Part shown: positions 26,199-35,107 of the stretch, piece after piece | Numbering within the stretch: the stretch's first letter is position 1 | Layout of the letters: each line of letters opens with the position of its first letter | Source: Geotoga petraea | Lineage (GTDB): Bacteria; Thermotogota; Thermotogae; Petrotogales; Petrotogaceae | Length of the DNA stretch: 64,000 nt | Direction of reading: 5' to 3' | Assembly (NCBI RefSeq): GCF_900102615.1 | Contig: NZ_FMYV01000002.1 | Span: 186,001 to 250,000 of the forward strand | Made by a program: the position numbers and the translations under genes | Notes under the pieces: generated by a model | What the model saw: the letters and a program-made list of their open reading frames with translations, nothing else | Databases searched by the model: none | What the model was told of the DNA's origin: nothing

Positions 26199-27614
26199 TT
26201 ATAAAACATACTCTCTTAAATTTTCATCTCCGACTACATCATCTAATCTATTTTTTACATATTTAGAGTCTATATTAAGTGAATATTCAGTTGATGATGG
26301 TGCTTCGTAAGATACTTCTTCTAAAACTCTTTCAACTACTGTGTACAATCTTCTTGCACCAATATTTTCTATTTTTTCATTTAATTCAAAGGCGATGTGT
26401 GCAAGTGAATTAATTCCATCTTCTGAAAATTCAATTGTAACACCATCTGTTTTCAATAACTCTATATATTGCTTTATTATAGCGTTCTGTGGTTTTGTTA
26501 AAATTGACTTAAAGTCTTCTTCTGTTAAATCATTTAGTTCCACTCTAACAGGGAATCTACCCTGTAACTCTGGTATTAAATCAGAAGGCTTGGATGTATG
26601 AAAAGCTCCGGCTGCAATAAATAAAATATAATCAGTTTTTACAGGGCCGTATTTTGTCATTATATTTGTACCTTCTACTATTGGTAATAAATCTCTCTGA
26701 ACACCTTCTCTTGATACCCCAGCTCCAGATGATTTTTCATTATTATCTGTTATCTTGTCTATTTCATCTAAAAATATTATTCCCCTATTTTGTGCTCTCT
26801 CCATTCCCTCTTGTTGCATCTTATCTTGATCAACTAATTTTTCAGCTTCTATGGGTAGAAGCACTTTTCTTGCATCAGATATTTTCATTTTTCTCTTAAT
26901 TGTCTTTTTTGGCATCATGTTTGAGAACATTTCACCTAATTGCAATCCCATATCTTCAAATTCTTGTCCCATTCCGCCAAACATAGGTTTTTGGTCTTCT
27001 TCTACTTCGATTTCAACTTCTACATCTTCAAGTTCTTTATTTTTCAATTTTTCTCTTAACTCGGCTTTCCTGTTTTTGTTTTGTTCATTTTCTTCTTCAT
27101 TATTTTTTTCATAATCATTGTCAACATATTGATTATTCTGCCCAAACATTGAAAGCATATTCATCAATGGTTGTTTATTTTGGTTTTTCTTTTTTGAAGG
27201 AACAAGAGCATCAAGTATTCTTTCTTCAACCATAACCTCCGCTTGATCTTTAACATCTTCCATCATTTCTTTTTTTACTAAATTAATAGATACATCTACA
27301 AGTTCTTTCACCATAGTTTCTACATTTTTACCGACATATCCCACTTCGGTAAATCTTGTAGCTTCAAATTTTACAAATGGAGCACTCGCTATTTCTGCAA
27401 GTCTTCTTGCAATCTCTGTTTTACCAACACCCGTTGGACCTATCATCAAAATATTTTTTGGGATAACATCTTTTTTTAATTCGTCTTTTAACTTTAGTCT
27501 CCTAATTCTATTTCTTAAAGCAATAGCAACTTTCTTCTTTGCATCATCCTGACCTATAATATACTTATCCAATTCTTTAACAATCATTTTTGGAGTTAAA
27601 TCATCTAATTTCAT
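26199..27614 (-). CDS. hslU: ATP-dependent protease ATPase subunit HslU
   Basis: HslU is the AAA+ unfoldase of the HslUV (ClpYQ) protease. IGQDDAKKKVAIALRNR, Walker A GPTGVGKTE, the pore loop GYVGKNVE, Walker B IIFLDEID and the sensor segments are present. The intermediate domain is long, acidic and lysine-rich (about residues 140-250). The C-terminus DENLREYVL keeps the tail that inserts into HslV. No hslV gene is adjacent, so the peptidase must be elsewhere. It heads the operon leading to trkH. Confidence 0.96.
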   Translation of the reverse strand: MKLDDLTPKMIVKELDKYIIGQDDAKKKVAIALRNRIRRLKLKDELKKDVIPKNILMIGPTGVGKTEIARRLAEIASAPFVKFEATRFTEVGYVGKNVETMVKELVDVSINLVKKEMMEDVKDQAEVMVEERILDALVPSKKKNQNKQPLMNMLSMFGQNNQYVDNDYEKNNEEENEQNKNRKAELREKLKNKELEDVEVEIEVEEDQKPMFGGMGQEFEDMGLQLGEMFSNMMPKKTIKRKMKISDARKVLLPIEAEKLVDQDKMQQEGMERAQNRGIIFLDEIDKITDNNEKSSGAGVSREGVQRDLLPIVEGTNIMTKYGPVKTDYILFIAAGAFHTSKPSDLIPELQGRFPVRVELNDLTEEDFKSILTKPQNAIIKQYIELLKTDGVTIEFSEDGINSLAHIAFELNEKIENIGARRLYTVVERVLEEVSYEAPSSTEYSLNIDSKYVKNRLDDVVGDENLREYVL

Positions 27615-27633
27615 TTTTTATCACCTCTATGTA

Positions 27634-27663
27634 ATTTTAACATAACTAGTTATCAATTAACAA
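27634..27663 (-). promoter_or_regulatory. Promoter of the hslU-trkH operon
   Basis: On the minus strand, TTGTTA (27663-27658) and TAAAAT (27639-27634) are 18 bases apart, just before the AGAGGTGAT ribosome site of hslU. The -35 abuts the pyk terminator T-run. Confidence 0.5.
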
Positions 27664-27684
27664 AAAGCGTGGTAACAACCACGC
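27664..27684 (-). terminator. Terminator of the pfkA-pyk operon
   Basis: On the minus strand a GCGTGGT/ACCACGC stem (27684-27678 with 27673-27667) with a 4-base loop is followed by a run of Ts. Confidence 0.82.
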
Positions 27685-27687
27685 CAA

Positions 27688-29112
27688 TTAAACTTTATGA
27701 ACTTTTAATAAATTGGTTGTGCCTGAAAAACCATACGGAATTCCAGCAGTTACTATTATTTCATCACCTTTTTTACAAAGCCCTAATGATTTTGCGATAT
27801 TTGATACATTGTCAAGCATAGAATCTGTGTCAATAAATTTAGTCATTATTACTGGAGTAACCCCCCAAACTAAAGCCATTCTATTGAATGTTTCTTCTCT
27901 TGGGCTAGCAGCAATAATATTTAAATCACGTCTAAATCTTGATATTGCACGCGCAGTATAGCCACTATAAGTTGTTGCAATAATTGTTGATAAGCCAAGT
28001 TCCTTCGCAGTATCTACAGCAGCTCTTGATATTGCATTAGTTGCAGCATCTCCCCCTGAGTTTACAAATTTTTCAAATTTAGAAGAATAGTCGTTTATAT
28101 ATTTTTCTGTTTCTAAAGAAACGTCAACCATGACTTGGACTGCTTGTAATGGATAATTTCCAATTGAAGTCTCGGCTGATAACATCACTGCATCTGTTCC
28201 ATCTAATATTGCATTTGCAATATCAGTAGCTTCTGCTCTTGTAGGAACAGGATTATCTATCATAGTTTCCAACATTTGAGTTGCTGTAATTACAGGTTTT
28301 GATTGAGCATTTGCAATCTCTATAATCCGCTTTTGTAATAATGGAACTTTTTGTACTGGAACTTCTACTCCAAGGTCTCCCCTTGCTACCATTACCCCAT
28401 CTGATTTATCTATTATTTCTTCTAAATTGTCTATCGCTTGTAATGTCTCTATCTTTGCAATCACTGGTATATCTGGAGCTCCAAATTTTGTTAATAATTC
28501 TTTTGTTTGACTTATATCTTCTGCTTTTCTAACAAAAGATTGGGCTATATATTCAACTCCCCATTCTACAGCATGTTCAAGGTACATTAGGTCTTTTTCA
28601 GTTAGCGCGGGTAATCTTATATCAACAGATGGAATATTGATACCTCTTCTATCTCTAATCACCCCACCATTAATTATCTTTGTCTTCACATTGACACCAT
28701 CAGTAGATATTACTTCTAATTTTATTTTACCGTCGTCAAGTAAAATAATATCTCCTTTATTTACATCTTCTGGAAGACCTTTATAAGTTAAACCAACTTT
28801 TTTTTCATCTCCATCTATATCTTCTGATGTTAAAACAAATTCATTTCCATCTATTAATTCAACTTCTTTATCTTTAAATGTAGTAGTTCTCATTTTTGGC
28901 CCTTCAAGATCTAAAAGTATAGCTAAAGGTTTCCTCAACTCTTTTCTTACTTCTTTTAGCCTCTTAATTCTATTAGCATGAATTTCTGGATCACCATGAG
29001 AAGTATTTAATCTTGCAACATTCATACCCGTTTTCATTAAATCTTTCATCATTTCTTTTGATTCAGTAGCTGGTCCAATTGTACAGACAATTCTGGTTTT
29101 CTTTTCAGACAT
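27688..29112 (-). CDS. pyk: Pyruvate kinase
   Basis: This enzyme converts phosphoenolpyruvate and ADP to pyruvate and ATP, the last step of glycolysis. RIVCTIGPAT, NVARLNTSHG, the catalytic-loop MVARGDLGVEVP with preceding IAKIET, and VMLSAETSIGNYP are all visible. The C-terminal regulatory domain is complete, and 474 residues is normal. It follows pfkA by 11 bases, so two control points of glycolysis are co-transcribed. Confidence 0.97.
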   Translation of the reverse strand: MSEKKTRIVCTIGPATESKEMMKDLMKTGMNVARLNTSHGDPEIHANRIKRLKEVRKELRKPLAILLDLEGPKMRTTTFKDKEVELIDGNEFVLTSEDIDGDEKKVGLTYKGLPEDVNKGDIILLDDGKIKLEVISTDGVNVKTKIINGGVIRDRRGINIPSVDIRLPALTEKDLMYLEHAVEWGVEYIAQSFVRKAEDISQTKELLTKFGAPDIPVIAKIETLQAIDNLEEIIDKSDGVMVARGDLGVEVPVQKVPLLQKRIIEIANAQSKPVITATQMLETMIDNPVPTRAEATDIANAILDGTDAVMLSAETSIGNYPLQAVQVMVDVSLETEKYINDYSSKFEKFVNSGGDAATNAISRAAVDTAKELGLSTIIATTYSGYTARAISRFRRDLNIIAASPREETFNRMALVWGVTPVIMTKFIDTDSMLDNVSNIAKSLGLCKKGDEIIVTAGIPYGFSGTTNLLKVHKV

Positions 29113-29123
29113 AAAATCACTCC

Positions 29124-30092
29124 TTAAGAAAGTGTATTGGTTAATTTAATGAGGTCAAGATCTAAATCTTTTTTCTCAGTCAACACTTTATCTATGGCAA
29201 CTCTTTCCATACTCGATCTGTTTAAAGCAATCATAACATTGGACTCGCCTTCCAAAAGAGCTTGAATTGCTTCATATCCCATTCTTGAAGCCAAAATCCT
29301 ATCAAAGGCCGAAGGTGATCCGCCTCTTTGAATATGCCCAAGAATTGTAATTCGTGTTTCAAAACCAATTCTGTTTTCTAAATGTCTTGCAACTGTGTAT
29401 GCACTAGCTGCACCTTCAGCTACAACAACAATTGAATTAATCTTACCTCTTTTTCTTTCCTCCCATAATCTTTCACCCAAAGCTTTATAATCAACAGGAT
29501 TTTCCGGTATTATTGCAGCTTCCGCTCCTGTTGCTAATGCGGACATTAAAGCAATGTAACCTGATCCTCTGCCCATCACTTCAACTATAAAAGCTCTTTC
29601 ATGTGATGAAGCAGTATCTTTTAATTTTTGAATAGAATCTACTGAAGTATTTAAACAAGTATCAACACCAATACACATATCTGTTCCAGAAATATCATTA
29701 TCAATAGATCCAGGTATTCCTATAACTTTAATATCATTTTCTTCAGACATAAGTTTTGCACCTGTTAAACTACCTTCTCCGCCAATAACAATTAAAGCTT
29801 CTACTCCTAACTCTTTTAGATTGTCTGCTGCTTTTTTTCTGATTTCTGGTAATTTGAATTCTGGTACTCTTGCAGTTCTAAGTATAGTTCCACCTTTCTC
29901 CATAATTCCACCAACATCAGAGAAATTGAATTTTTTATATTCTTTATCTAATATACCTGCATATCCTCTAAAAAATGCAAAAACCTCAATACCTTCGGAT
30001 ACTGCAGTTCTTGTGACCGATCTAATTACAGCATTCATCCCCGGAGCATCTCCTCCGCTTGTTATAATACCTATTCTTTTTATTTTTTCCAT
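29124..30092 (-). CDS. pfkA: ATP-dependent 6-phosphofructokinase
   Basis: PfkA phosphorylates fructose 6-phosphate. [36 protein letters not shown] and [14 protein letters not shown] are present. The nucleotide site reads GGEGSLTGA, with Gly (not Asp) at the position that separates ATP from pyrophosphate enzymes, so ATP use is expected. The preceding Glu replaces the common Asp. The 322-residue length fits the bacterial type. A ribosome site GGGAGGG precedes the ATG, and the minus-strand -10 TGATATAAT near 30139 may be its promoter. Confidence 0.97.
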   Translation of the reverse strand: MEKIKRIGIITSGGDAPGMNAVIRSVTRTAVSEGIEVFAFFRGYAGILDKEYKKFNFSDVGGIMEKGGTILRTARVPEFKLPEIRKKAADNLKELGVEALIVIGGEGSLTGAKLMSEENDIKVIGIPGSIDNDISGTDMCIGVDTCLNTSVDSIQKLKDTASSHERAFIVEVMGRGSGYIALMSALATGAEAAIIPENPVDYKALGERLWEERKRGKINSIVVVAEGAASAYTVARHLENRIGFETRITILGHIQRGGSPSAFDRILASRMGYEAIQALLEGESNVMIALNRSSMERVAIDKVLTEKKDLDLDLIKLTNTLS

Positions 30093-30326
30093 AATATCCC
30101 TCCCAAAAATGGTTAAAAAAATTCTTCCATTTTATTATATCATTTAATAAAATAAATTTTCATTAAAAAAAGGTTGAATATTATATAAGATATTTAATTA
30201 TAAGACATATTACTTAATATGTTATATTATAATTAATTATGATAACAATATTTAAAAAATAGATTTTTTTCAGTTTTATTTATTTATTGTTAATTTTTTT
30301 AATTTATTTTTAATTTTCGTAACTTT

Positions 30327-30363
30327 TTGAATTACTTATAATTTTATGTTATAATAATAATAG
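30327..30363 (+). promoter_or_regulatory. Promoter of the Fur/PerR gene with PerR-box-like site
   Basis: TTGAAT (30327-30332) and TATAAT (30350-30355) are 17 bases apart. The -10 is inside TTATAATAATAATAG (30349-30363), which matches the Bacillus Per box TTATAATNATTATAA at 12 of 14 defined positions. This would suit autoregulation, but the AT-rich background weakens the match. Confidence 0.5.
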
Positions 30364-30377
30364 AGAGGAGGGCTATA

Positions 30378-30794
30378 ATGACAGAGGTTTATGATAAAGA
30401 CAAAATCGTCAATATTCTTAATGGGTACAATATCAAAGTAACCCCTAACAGACTGAAGGTTGCAGAAGTTATTTTAAATTCAAAAAAACACCCCTCTATT
30501 GACGAAATACATACTACTTTGACTAGAAACGGTAAGAATATATCTTTTACTTCAGTGTATAATATTATAAAAATGTTCCAATCTGCTGGAATAGTAAAAG
30601 AAATAAAATCTAAGGACAGATCCCGGTATGATGCTAATACAAAACCGCATTCGCACTTTATTTGTAAAAAATGTGGTAAAGTAATAGACATAGAAGACGA
30701 CTTAAAATTGGAGTTTCCTAAATATGTAAATTCAATGAAAGTCGATTCAATTGAAATCAATTATTTTGGTGTTTGCAATGAATGTTTAGAATAA
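30378..30794 (+). CDS. Fur-family regulator, PerR-like
   Basis: The 138-residue repressor has an N-terminal winged helix (KVTPNRLKVAEVILNSKKHPS, FTSVYNIIKMFQSAGIV) and a C-terminal metal-binding dimer domain with PHSHFICKKCGKVIDIED and VCNECLE. The two CxxC pairs form the structural zinc site. The arrangement fits PerR (peroxide sensing) at least as well as Fur (iron). GAGAGGAGGG precedes the ATG. It is monocistronic and ends in a strong terminator. Confidence 0.9.
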   Translation: MTEVYDKDKIVNILNGYNIKVTPNRLKVAEVILNSKKHPSIDEIHTTLTRNGKNISFTSVYNIIKMFQSAGIVKEIKSKDRSRYDANTKPHSHFICKKCGKVIDIEDDLKLEFPKYVNSMKVDSIEINYFGVCNECLE

Positions 30795-30796
30795 CC

Positions 30797-30828
30797 AAAA
30801 GAAGGTGAATTTTAATTCACCTTCTTTT
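30797..30828. terminator. Bidirectional terminator
   Basis: AAAAGAAGGTGAATT (30797-30811) pairs exactly with AATTCACCTTCTTTT (30814-30828), separating the Fur-family gene from the converging gcv operon. Confidence 0.9.
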
Positions 30829-30831
30829 TTA

Positions 30832-32265
30832 TTAGAATCTAACTTTTAATTCCTTGTTTGCTTTTAACTCATCCAATCTTTTTACTGGTGTAGAAAACGG
30901 TGCGTCTTTTAACAACCTTGGATTCTTTTTTGCCTCTTCTGTTATCTTTTTGAATATATCTATCACTTCATCTATGGTTCCTTTTGATTCAGTTTCAGTT
31001 GGTTCAATCATCATCGCTTCTTTTACAATTAAAGGAAAATATATAGTCGAAGGATGTATTCCGTAGTCCAACATTCTTTTTGCAAAGTCTAAAGTTTTTA
31101 CGTTATATTTTTTTAAAAAAGATCCTTCTATTACAAACTCATGTTTACATAAACCTGGGTAAGCAACAGTCATAAATTCTGAAAGTTTTTTTCTCATATA
31201 ATTAGCATTTAATACAGCCATTTCACTTGCTTTTTTTAGCCCGTCTCTTCCCATTGAAAGAATATATACATAAGCTCTTAATAGCACTAAGAAATTCCCA
31301 TAGAAACTCCTCATTTGGCCTATACTATTTTTAATATCATAATTGAAATAAAATTTACCTTCTTCATCGTGCTCAACTACTGGAACAGGTAAATATTCTT
31401 TTAAGTAAGCTTTAACACCTACTGGTCCACTTCCTGGCCCCCCCATTCCATGAGGAGTCGAAAATGTTTTATGTAAATTTAGATGAACTACATCAAAGCC
31501 ATTGTCTCCAGGTCTAATTTTACCCATAATAGCATTTAAATTTGCACCATCATAATACAATAAAGCATGATGATCATGAGCTATTTTAGAAATTTTTAAT
31601 ATGTCTTTTTCAAATAACCCTAATGTATTTGGATTTGTTAGCATAACAGCTGCAACATCCTCATCCATAATGTTTTTAAACTCTTCTAAATCAACTCTAC
31701 CATACTCATTAGATTTAACTTCTACAACATCAAACCCGGCCATTTTTGCACTTGCAGGATTGGTCCCGTGTGCAGAATCTGGTACAATAACCTTTGTTTT
31801 ATTTTTATATCCTTGATCCTCTAAATACTTTTTGATAATTAGCATTCCAGTTAACTCACCATGAGCTCCGGCAGCTGGCTGTAGGGTTACATTATCCATA
31901 CCAGTTATTTCTGCTAAATAATGTTGTAAATTGTACATTACTTCTAAAGAACCTTGCATTGTATTTAAATCTTGATAAGGATGTATAAATTTAAACCTTT
32001 CCCAATTTGCTATTTCATCAGCAAAAATCGGATTATATTTCATGGTACAAGAGCCGAGTGGATAAAATCCTTTATCAACTGAGTGATTTAATCTTTCTAA
32101 GGAATCATAATGACGAACAATTTCCAACTCGTGAACTTGTGGAAGTTTAGGTTCTTCTTTTCTTATATATTTGTTATCTATTTCTATTTCTGTTTTTTCT
32201 ATATCTAACCTTGGAATTCTAAAGCCAGTTCTCTCTTCTGATGATTTTTCAAATATTAAGCTCAT
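30832..32265 (-). CDS. gcvPB: Glycine dehydrogenase (decarboxylating) subunit 2
   Basis: This is the PLP-carrying half of the split P-protein of the glycine cleavage system. The PLP lysine lies in [20 protein letters not shown], and the [12 protein letters not shown] and [10 protein letters not shown] segments are conserved. The length is 477 residues. The ATG overlaps the gcvPA stop. With GcvPA and the missing H-protein it decarboxylates glycine. Confidence 0.97.
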   Translation of the reverse strand: MSLIFEKSSEERTGFRIPRLDIEKTEIEIDNKYIRKEEPKLPQVHELEIVRHYDSLERLNHSVDKGFYPLGSCTMKYNPIFADEIANWERFKFIHPYQDLNTMQGSLEVMYNLQHYLAEITGMDNVTLQPAAGAHGELTGMLIIKKYLEDQGYKNKTKVIVPDSAHGTNPASAKMAGFDVVEVKSNEYGRVDLEEFKNIMDEDVAAVMLTNPNTLGLFEKDILKISKIAHDHHALLYYDGANLNAIMGKIRPGDNGFDVVHLNLHKTFSTPHGMGGPGSGPVGVKAYLKEYLPVPVVEHDEEGKFYFNYDIKNSIGQMRSFYGNFLVLLRAYVYILSMGRDGLKKASEMAVLNANYMRKKLSEFMTVAYPGLCKHEFVIEGSFLKKYNVKTLDFAKRMLDYGIHPSTIYFPLIVKEAMMIEPTETESKGTIDEVIDIFKKITEEAKKNPRLLKDAPFSTPVKRLDELKANKELKVRF

Positions 32266-33608
32266 ATTAATCCCTCCACAAAAGCAGTTAGAAATAACAC
32301 ATCTTCTTTAGAAGTTAATTCTGTAGCACAAAATAATGCAACATTTTTAAATTTATCATAATTCTTTTCTAAATCGTATGGCCCAAAATAATTTTGATCT
32401 AATAATTTATTATTCAATATTTTTAGATTACCATTATACTTGATGGTAAATTCGTTAAAAAAATCAGCTTCGAAAAAAGGCTCAAATTTCTCTGTTTCCA
32501 AAAGTTTTTTAGCTAAATAATGAGCTTTGTAATAGTTTTGGTAAGCAATATCTCTTAAACCTCTTTTTCCTATTACATTTAAATAGATAGTTGCTAATAA
32601 AGCGTTGTGGGCATGATTTGAACAAATATTTGAAGTTGACTTATCTCTTCTAATATGCTGTTCCCTTGTTTGTAAAACCATTACATATCCAGGTTTCCCT
32701 TGTTCATCAACAGTTTCACCAATTATTCTGCCTGGCATTTGCCTAATATACTTTCTCTTGGAAGTAAAAAATCCAAAACTTGGTCCCCCCATTGCAGGGG
32801 CATTTCCTAATGGCTGCCCTTCTCCGACTACTATATCAGCTCCTAAATTACCTGGTGCTTCAAGCATTCCTAAAGCGATTGGGTTTGCTACTACAATCAT
32901 CATAACTTTTTCAGGCAACATTTCTTTTATTTCATCTAAATGTTCAATTATACCAAAGAAATTTGGATACCCAACCACAATTGAGGATGTTTTAGAATCA
33001 ATTTTATTTTTCAAATCTTCTAAATCCAATCTACCTGTTTTTTCGTCATATTTTATGTAATCAAACTCAATGTTTTGGGGTTTAATATATGTTTCTGAAA
33101 CATTTTTATATTCTGGATGTATAGATTCTGATATAAGAGTTTTTTGTTTTTTATTTACTCTTGAAGCCATTAAAATGGCTTCTGCCATCGATGTAGCACC
33201 ATCATACATAGAAGAATTTGATACTTCCATACCAGTTAATTCACTCATCATTGTTTGAAATTCATACATTATTTGCAGAGTTCCTTGAGATACTTCTGCT
33301 TGATAGGGGGTATAAGCAGTTAAAAAACCTCTTTTAGCTCCAATTTGATAAACTAATGATGGAATATAGTGAGCATAAATTCCTGCCCCTCTAAAAGTTC
33401 CATATTCTCTTATATGTCTATTATTTGCGGCTAAATCTTTCAAATGTTGGTTAAGCTCAATTTCTGACATTGACTCTGGGATATTTAACTCATCTTTGTA
33501 TAAATTAGTAACATCAGAATATAATTCGTCTACATTATTAACCCCTATTACATCAAGCATTTCTCTTATTTCTTCTTTAGTATGTGGAAGAAATGGATAC
33601 ATTGGCAT
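32262..33608 (-). CDS. gcvPA: Glycine dehydrogenase (decarboxylating) subunit 1
   Basis: This 448-residue protein is the non-PLP-lysine half of the split P-protein and forms a heterotetramer with Gcv[20 protein letters not shown] at the N-terminus, [27 protein letters not shown] and the C-terminal AFVEGLI are typical. It starts 17 bases after gcvT. The split GcvPA/GcvPB form is usual in Thermotogota and Firmicutes. Confidence 0.96.
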   Translation of the reverse strand: MPMYPFLPHTKEEIREMLDVIGVNNVDELYSDVTNLYKDELNIPESMSEIELNQHLKDLAANNRHIREYGTFRGAGIYAHYIPSLVYQIGAKRGFLTAYTPYQAEVSQGTLQIMYEFQTMMSELTGMEVSNSSMYDGATSMAEAILMASRVNKKQKTLISESIHPEYKNVSETYIKPQNIEFDYIKYDEKTGRLDLEDLKNKIDSKTSSIVVGYPNFFGIIEHLDEIKEMLPEKVMMIVVANPIALGMLEAPGNLGADIVVGEGQPLGNAPAMGGPSFGFFTSKRKYIRQMPGRIIGETVDEQGKPGYVMVLQTREQHIRRDKSTSNICSNHAHNALLATIYLNVIGKRGLRDIAYQNYYKAHYLAKKLLETEKFEPFFEADFFNEFTIKYNGNLKILNNKLLDQNYFGPYDLEKNYDKFKNVALFCATELTSKEDVLFLTAFVEGLI

Positions 33609-33625
33609 AAAATCACCTCACAATA

Positions 33626-34735
33626 TTATTTAGATGGATTAGAACTTCCTTTATAAAAAGGTGTCTTGACAACAATAGACTCTAATTTTTTATTTCTTGC
33701 TTCAACAAATAATTTTGTTCCGATTTTTGTGTTTCCTTTTTTCAAATAAGCCAGAGCTAAATTTTTGTTTAATGTTGGAGATTTAACTCCACTTGTAATA
33801 AAACCAACTTCCTCATCATTTTCATTAAATATTTTATAACCATGTCTTACAGGCATTTTATTGTTAATCTCTAAACCTCTTAAATGCCAATTTAAGCCTT
33901 TTTCCTTTTGTTCTAACAATTTGTCTTTTCCTACAAAATCTTTATCAAAATCAACAGTCCATTTTAATGAAGCATTCAATGGTGTTTTTGTTTCGTCCAT
34001 ATCATTTCCATATAGCAATAGTTTTGCTTCAAATCTTAAAGTGTCTCTTGCTCCAAGTCCACAAGGTTTACCGTTATTTTTGATAACTAATCCAATTAAA
34101 TCAATCCATATTTTTTCAGCAATTTTTTCCGGCATATATAATTCAAAGCCATCTTCACCAGTGTAACCTGTTCTTGAAATGATAACTTTTTCACCATCAA
34201 TCGTTTCGTAATCAAATTTATAAAAACCTATTTTATCTAAATCTATTTTTACATATTTTTGTAGGATTTTTTCTGAATTAGGCCCTTGAATAGCAATTTG
34301 TCCCCATTCATCAGAAACATTTTTTACTTCTACATCAAAATTTCTGGATTGACTTTTAATCCATTCAAAATCTTTTTCAACATTAGATGCATTTACAACT
34401 AATAAAAAATTTTTTTCATTTATCATATAAGCTAACAAATCATCAATTATACCCCCATCTTTGTTAAGCATAGGAGTATAAATGGCATCCTTTTCTTTCA
34501 TTTCATGTATTTTATTTGTAAGAATATAATCTACAAACTTCTTTGTTTCTTCACCTTTTATATCTATCTCTCCCATATGAGAAACATCAAAAAGTCCGCA
34601 ATTTTCTCTTACTGTATTATGTTCTTCAATAATTGAGCTATACCATACTGGCATCTCCCAACCACCAAAATCAATCATTTTAGCCCCTAATTTTTTATGC
34701 TGTTTATTTAACGGTGTTTTTTTTAAATCAGCCAT
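33626..34735 (-). CDS. gcvT: Glycine cleavage system T-protein (aminomethyltransferase)
   Basis: GcvT releases ammonia and transfers the one-carbon unit from aminomethyl-lipoyl H-protein to tetrahydrofolate. The 369-residue protein shows MIDFGGWEMPVWYSS, CGLFDVSHMGEI, SRTGYTGEDGFELYMP and GLGARDTLRFEA. The ATG overlaps the preceding small gene by 8 bases, with AAGGAGG inside it, so the two are translationally coupled. In most genomes gcvH comes next; here gcvPA follows directly. Confidence 0.97.
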   Translation of the reverse strand: MADLKKTPLNKQHKKLGAKMIDFGGWEMPVWYSSIIEEHNTVRENCGLFDVSHMGEIDIKGEETKKFVDYILTNKIHEMKEKDAIYTPMLNKDGGIIDDLLAYMINEKNFLLVVNASNVEKDFEWIKSQSRNFDVEVKNVSDEWGQIAIQGPNSEKILQKYVKIDLDKIGFYKFDYETIDGEKVIISRTGYTGEDGFELYMPEKIAEKIWIDLIGLVIKNNGKPCGLGARDTLRFEAKLLLYGNDMDETKTPLNASLKWTVDFDKDFVGKDKLLEQKEKGLNWHLRGLEINNKMPVRHGYKIFNENDEEVGFITSGVKSPTLNKNLALAYLKKGNTKIGTKLFVEARNKKLESIVVKTPFYKGSSNPSK

Positions 34736-34952
34736 TATTAAAACCTCCTTCTTTGTATTGTTCTATGATTTCTAAAGATTTTTGATAGTATTCTTCTGGT
34801 ACATATATATCGCAGTTTGTAGAATCTCCAAAAAAGGCCACACCTATGTTTCCTGTTTGCTTTAATTGAACTTCAATTCCGTTTTCTTCTAATATTGACT
34901 TAATAATATCGTACTCAGGGTATTTTACAAAACTTTTCAGTAATTTCATCAT
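34728..34952 (-). CDS. DUF2007-like small protein leading the gcv operon
   Basis: The 74-residue protein resembles the DUF2007 'putative signal transducing' family. It has a beta-alpha-beta start (LLKSFVKYPEYDIIKSILEE), a short central NIGVAFFGDSTNCDIYVPEE and a C-terminal helix. Its function is unknown. It is the first gene of the gcv operon and its end overlaps gcvT, which suggests a regulatory or accessory role. GAGGTGATTTAA precedes the ATG. Confidence 0.75.
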   Translation of the reverse strand: MMKLLKSFVKYPEYDIIKSILEENGIEVQLKQTGNIGVAFFGDSTNCDIYVPEEYYQKSLEIIEQYKEGGFNNG

Positions 34953-34969
34953 TTAAATCACCTCAATGA

Positions 34970-35003
34970 ATTATAACATGAAACCATGAAATATTTTTCA
35001 TGG
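34970..35003 (-). promoter_or_regulatory. gcv operon promoter region with palindromic operator candidate
   Basis: A minus-strand TATAAT lies at 34975-34970, 18 bases before the DUF2007 start codon. The expected -35 position is covered by a perfect palindrome, CCATGAAA (34984-34991) and TTTCATGG (34996-35003) with a 4-base spacer. The leader is too short for a glycine riboswitch, so a protein repressor or activator is more likely. Confidence 0.5.
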
Positions 35004-35081
35004 GTTATCATCATTTTTAAGTTATTTAAAGATATTATTCTTGATTAGATAAATAATTTTCTAATATAGTAAAAATTATCT

Positions 35082-35104
35082 AAAAACATAGGGCTTAAAC
35101 CCCG
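35082..35104 (-). terminator. Possible weak terminator of the hyd operon
   Basis: On the minus strand a GGGG/CCCT stem with a 6-base loop lies just after the hydA stop and is followed within two bases by five Ts. The stem is short. Confidence 0.4.
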
Positions 35105-35107
35105 TTT

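Noticed and set aside
29124-30092. GGEGS in PfkA as a sign of pyrophosphate dependence
   Set aside because: The discriminating residue is still Gly, as in ATP-dependent enzymes; Asp-to-Glu next to it is conservative and I recall it as usual in this lineage.
30229-30240. Perfect palindrome ATAATTAATTAT upstream of the Fur-family gene
   Set aside because: Made only of A and T in an AT-rich spacer; expected by chance and far from the start.
34953-34970. Glycine riboswitch expected before the gcv operon
   Set aside because: The distance from the likely transcription start to the first codon is too short for any riboswitch fold.
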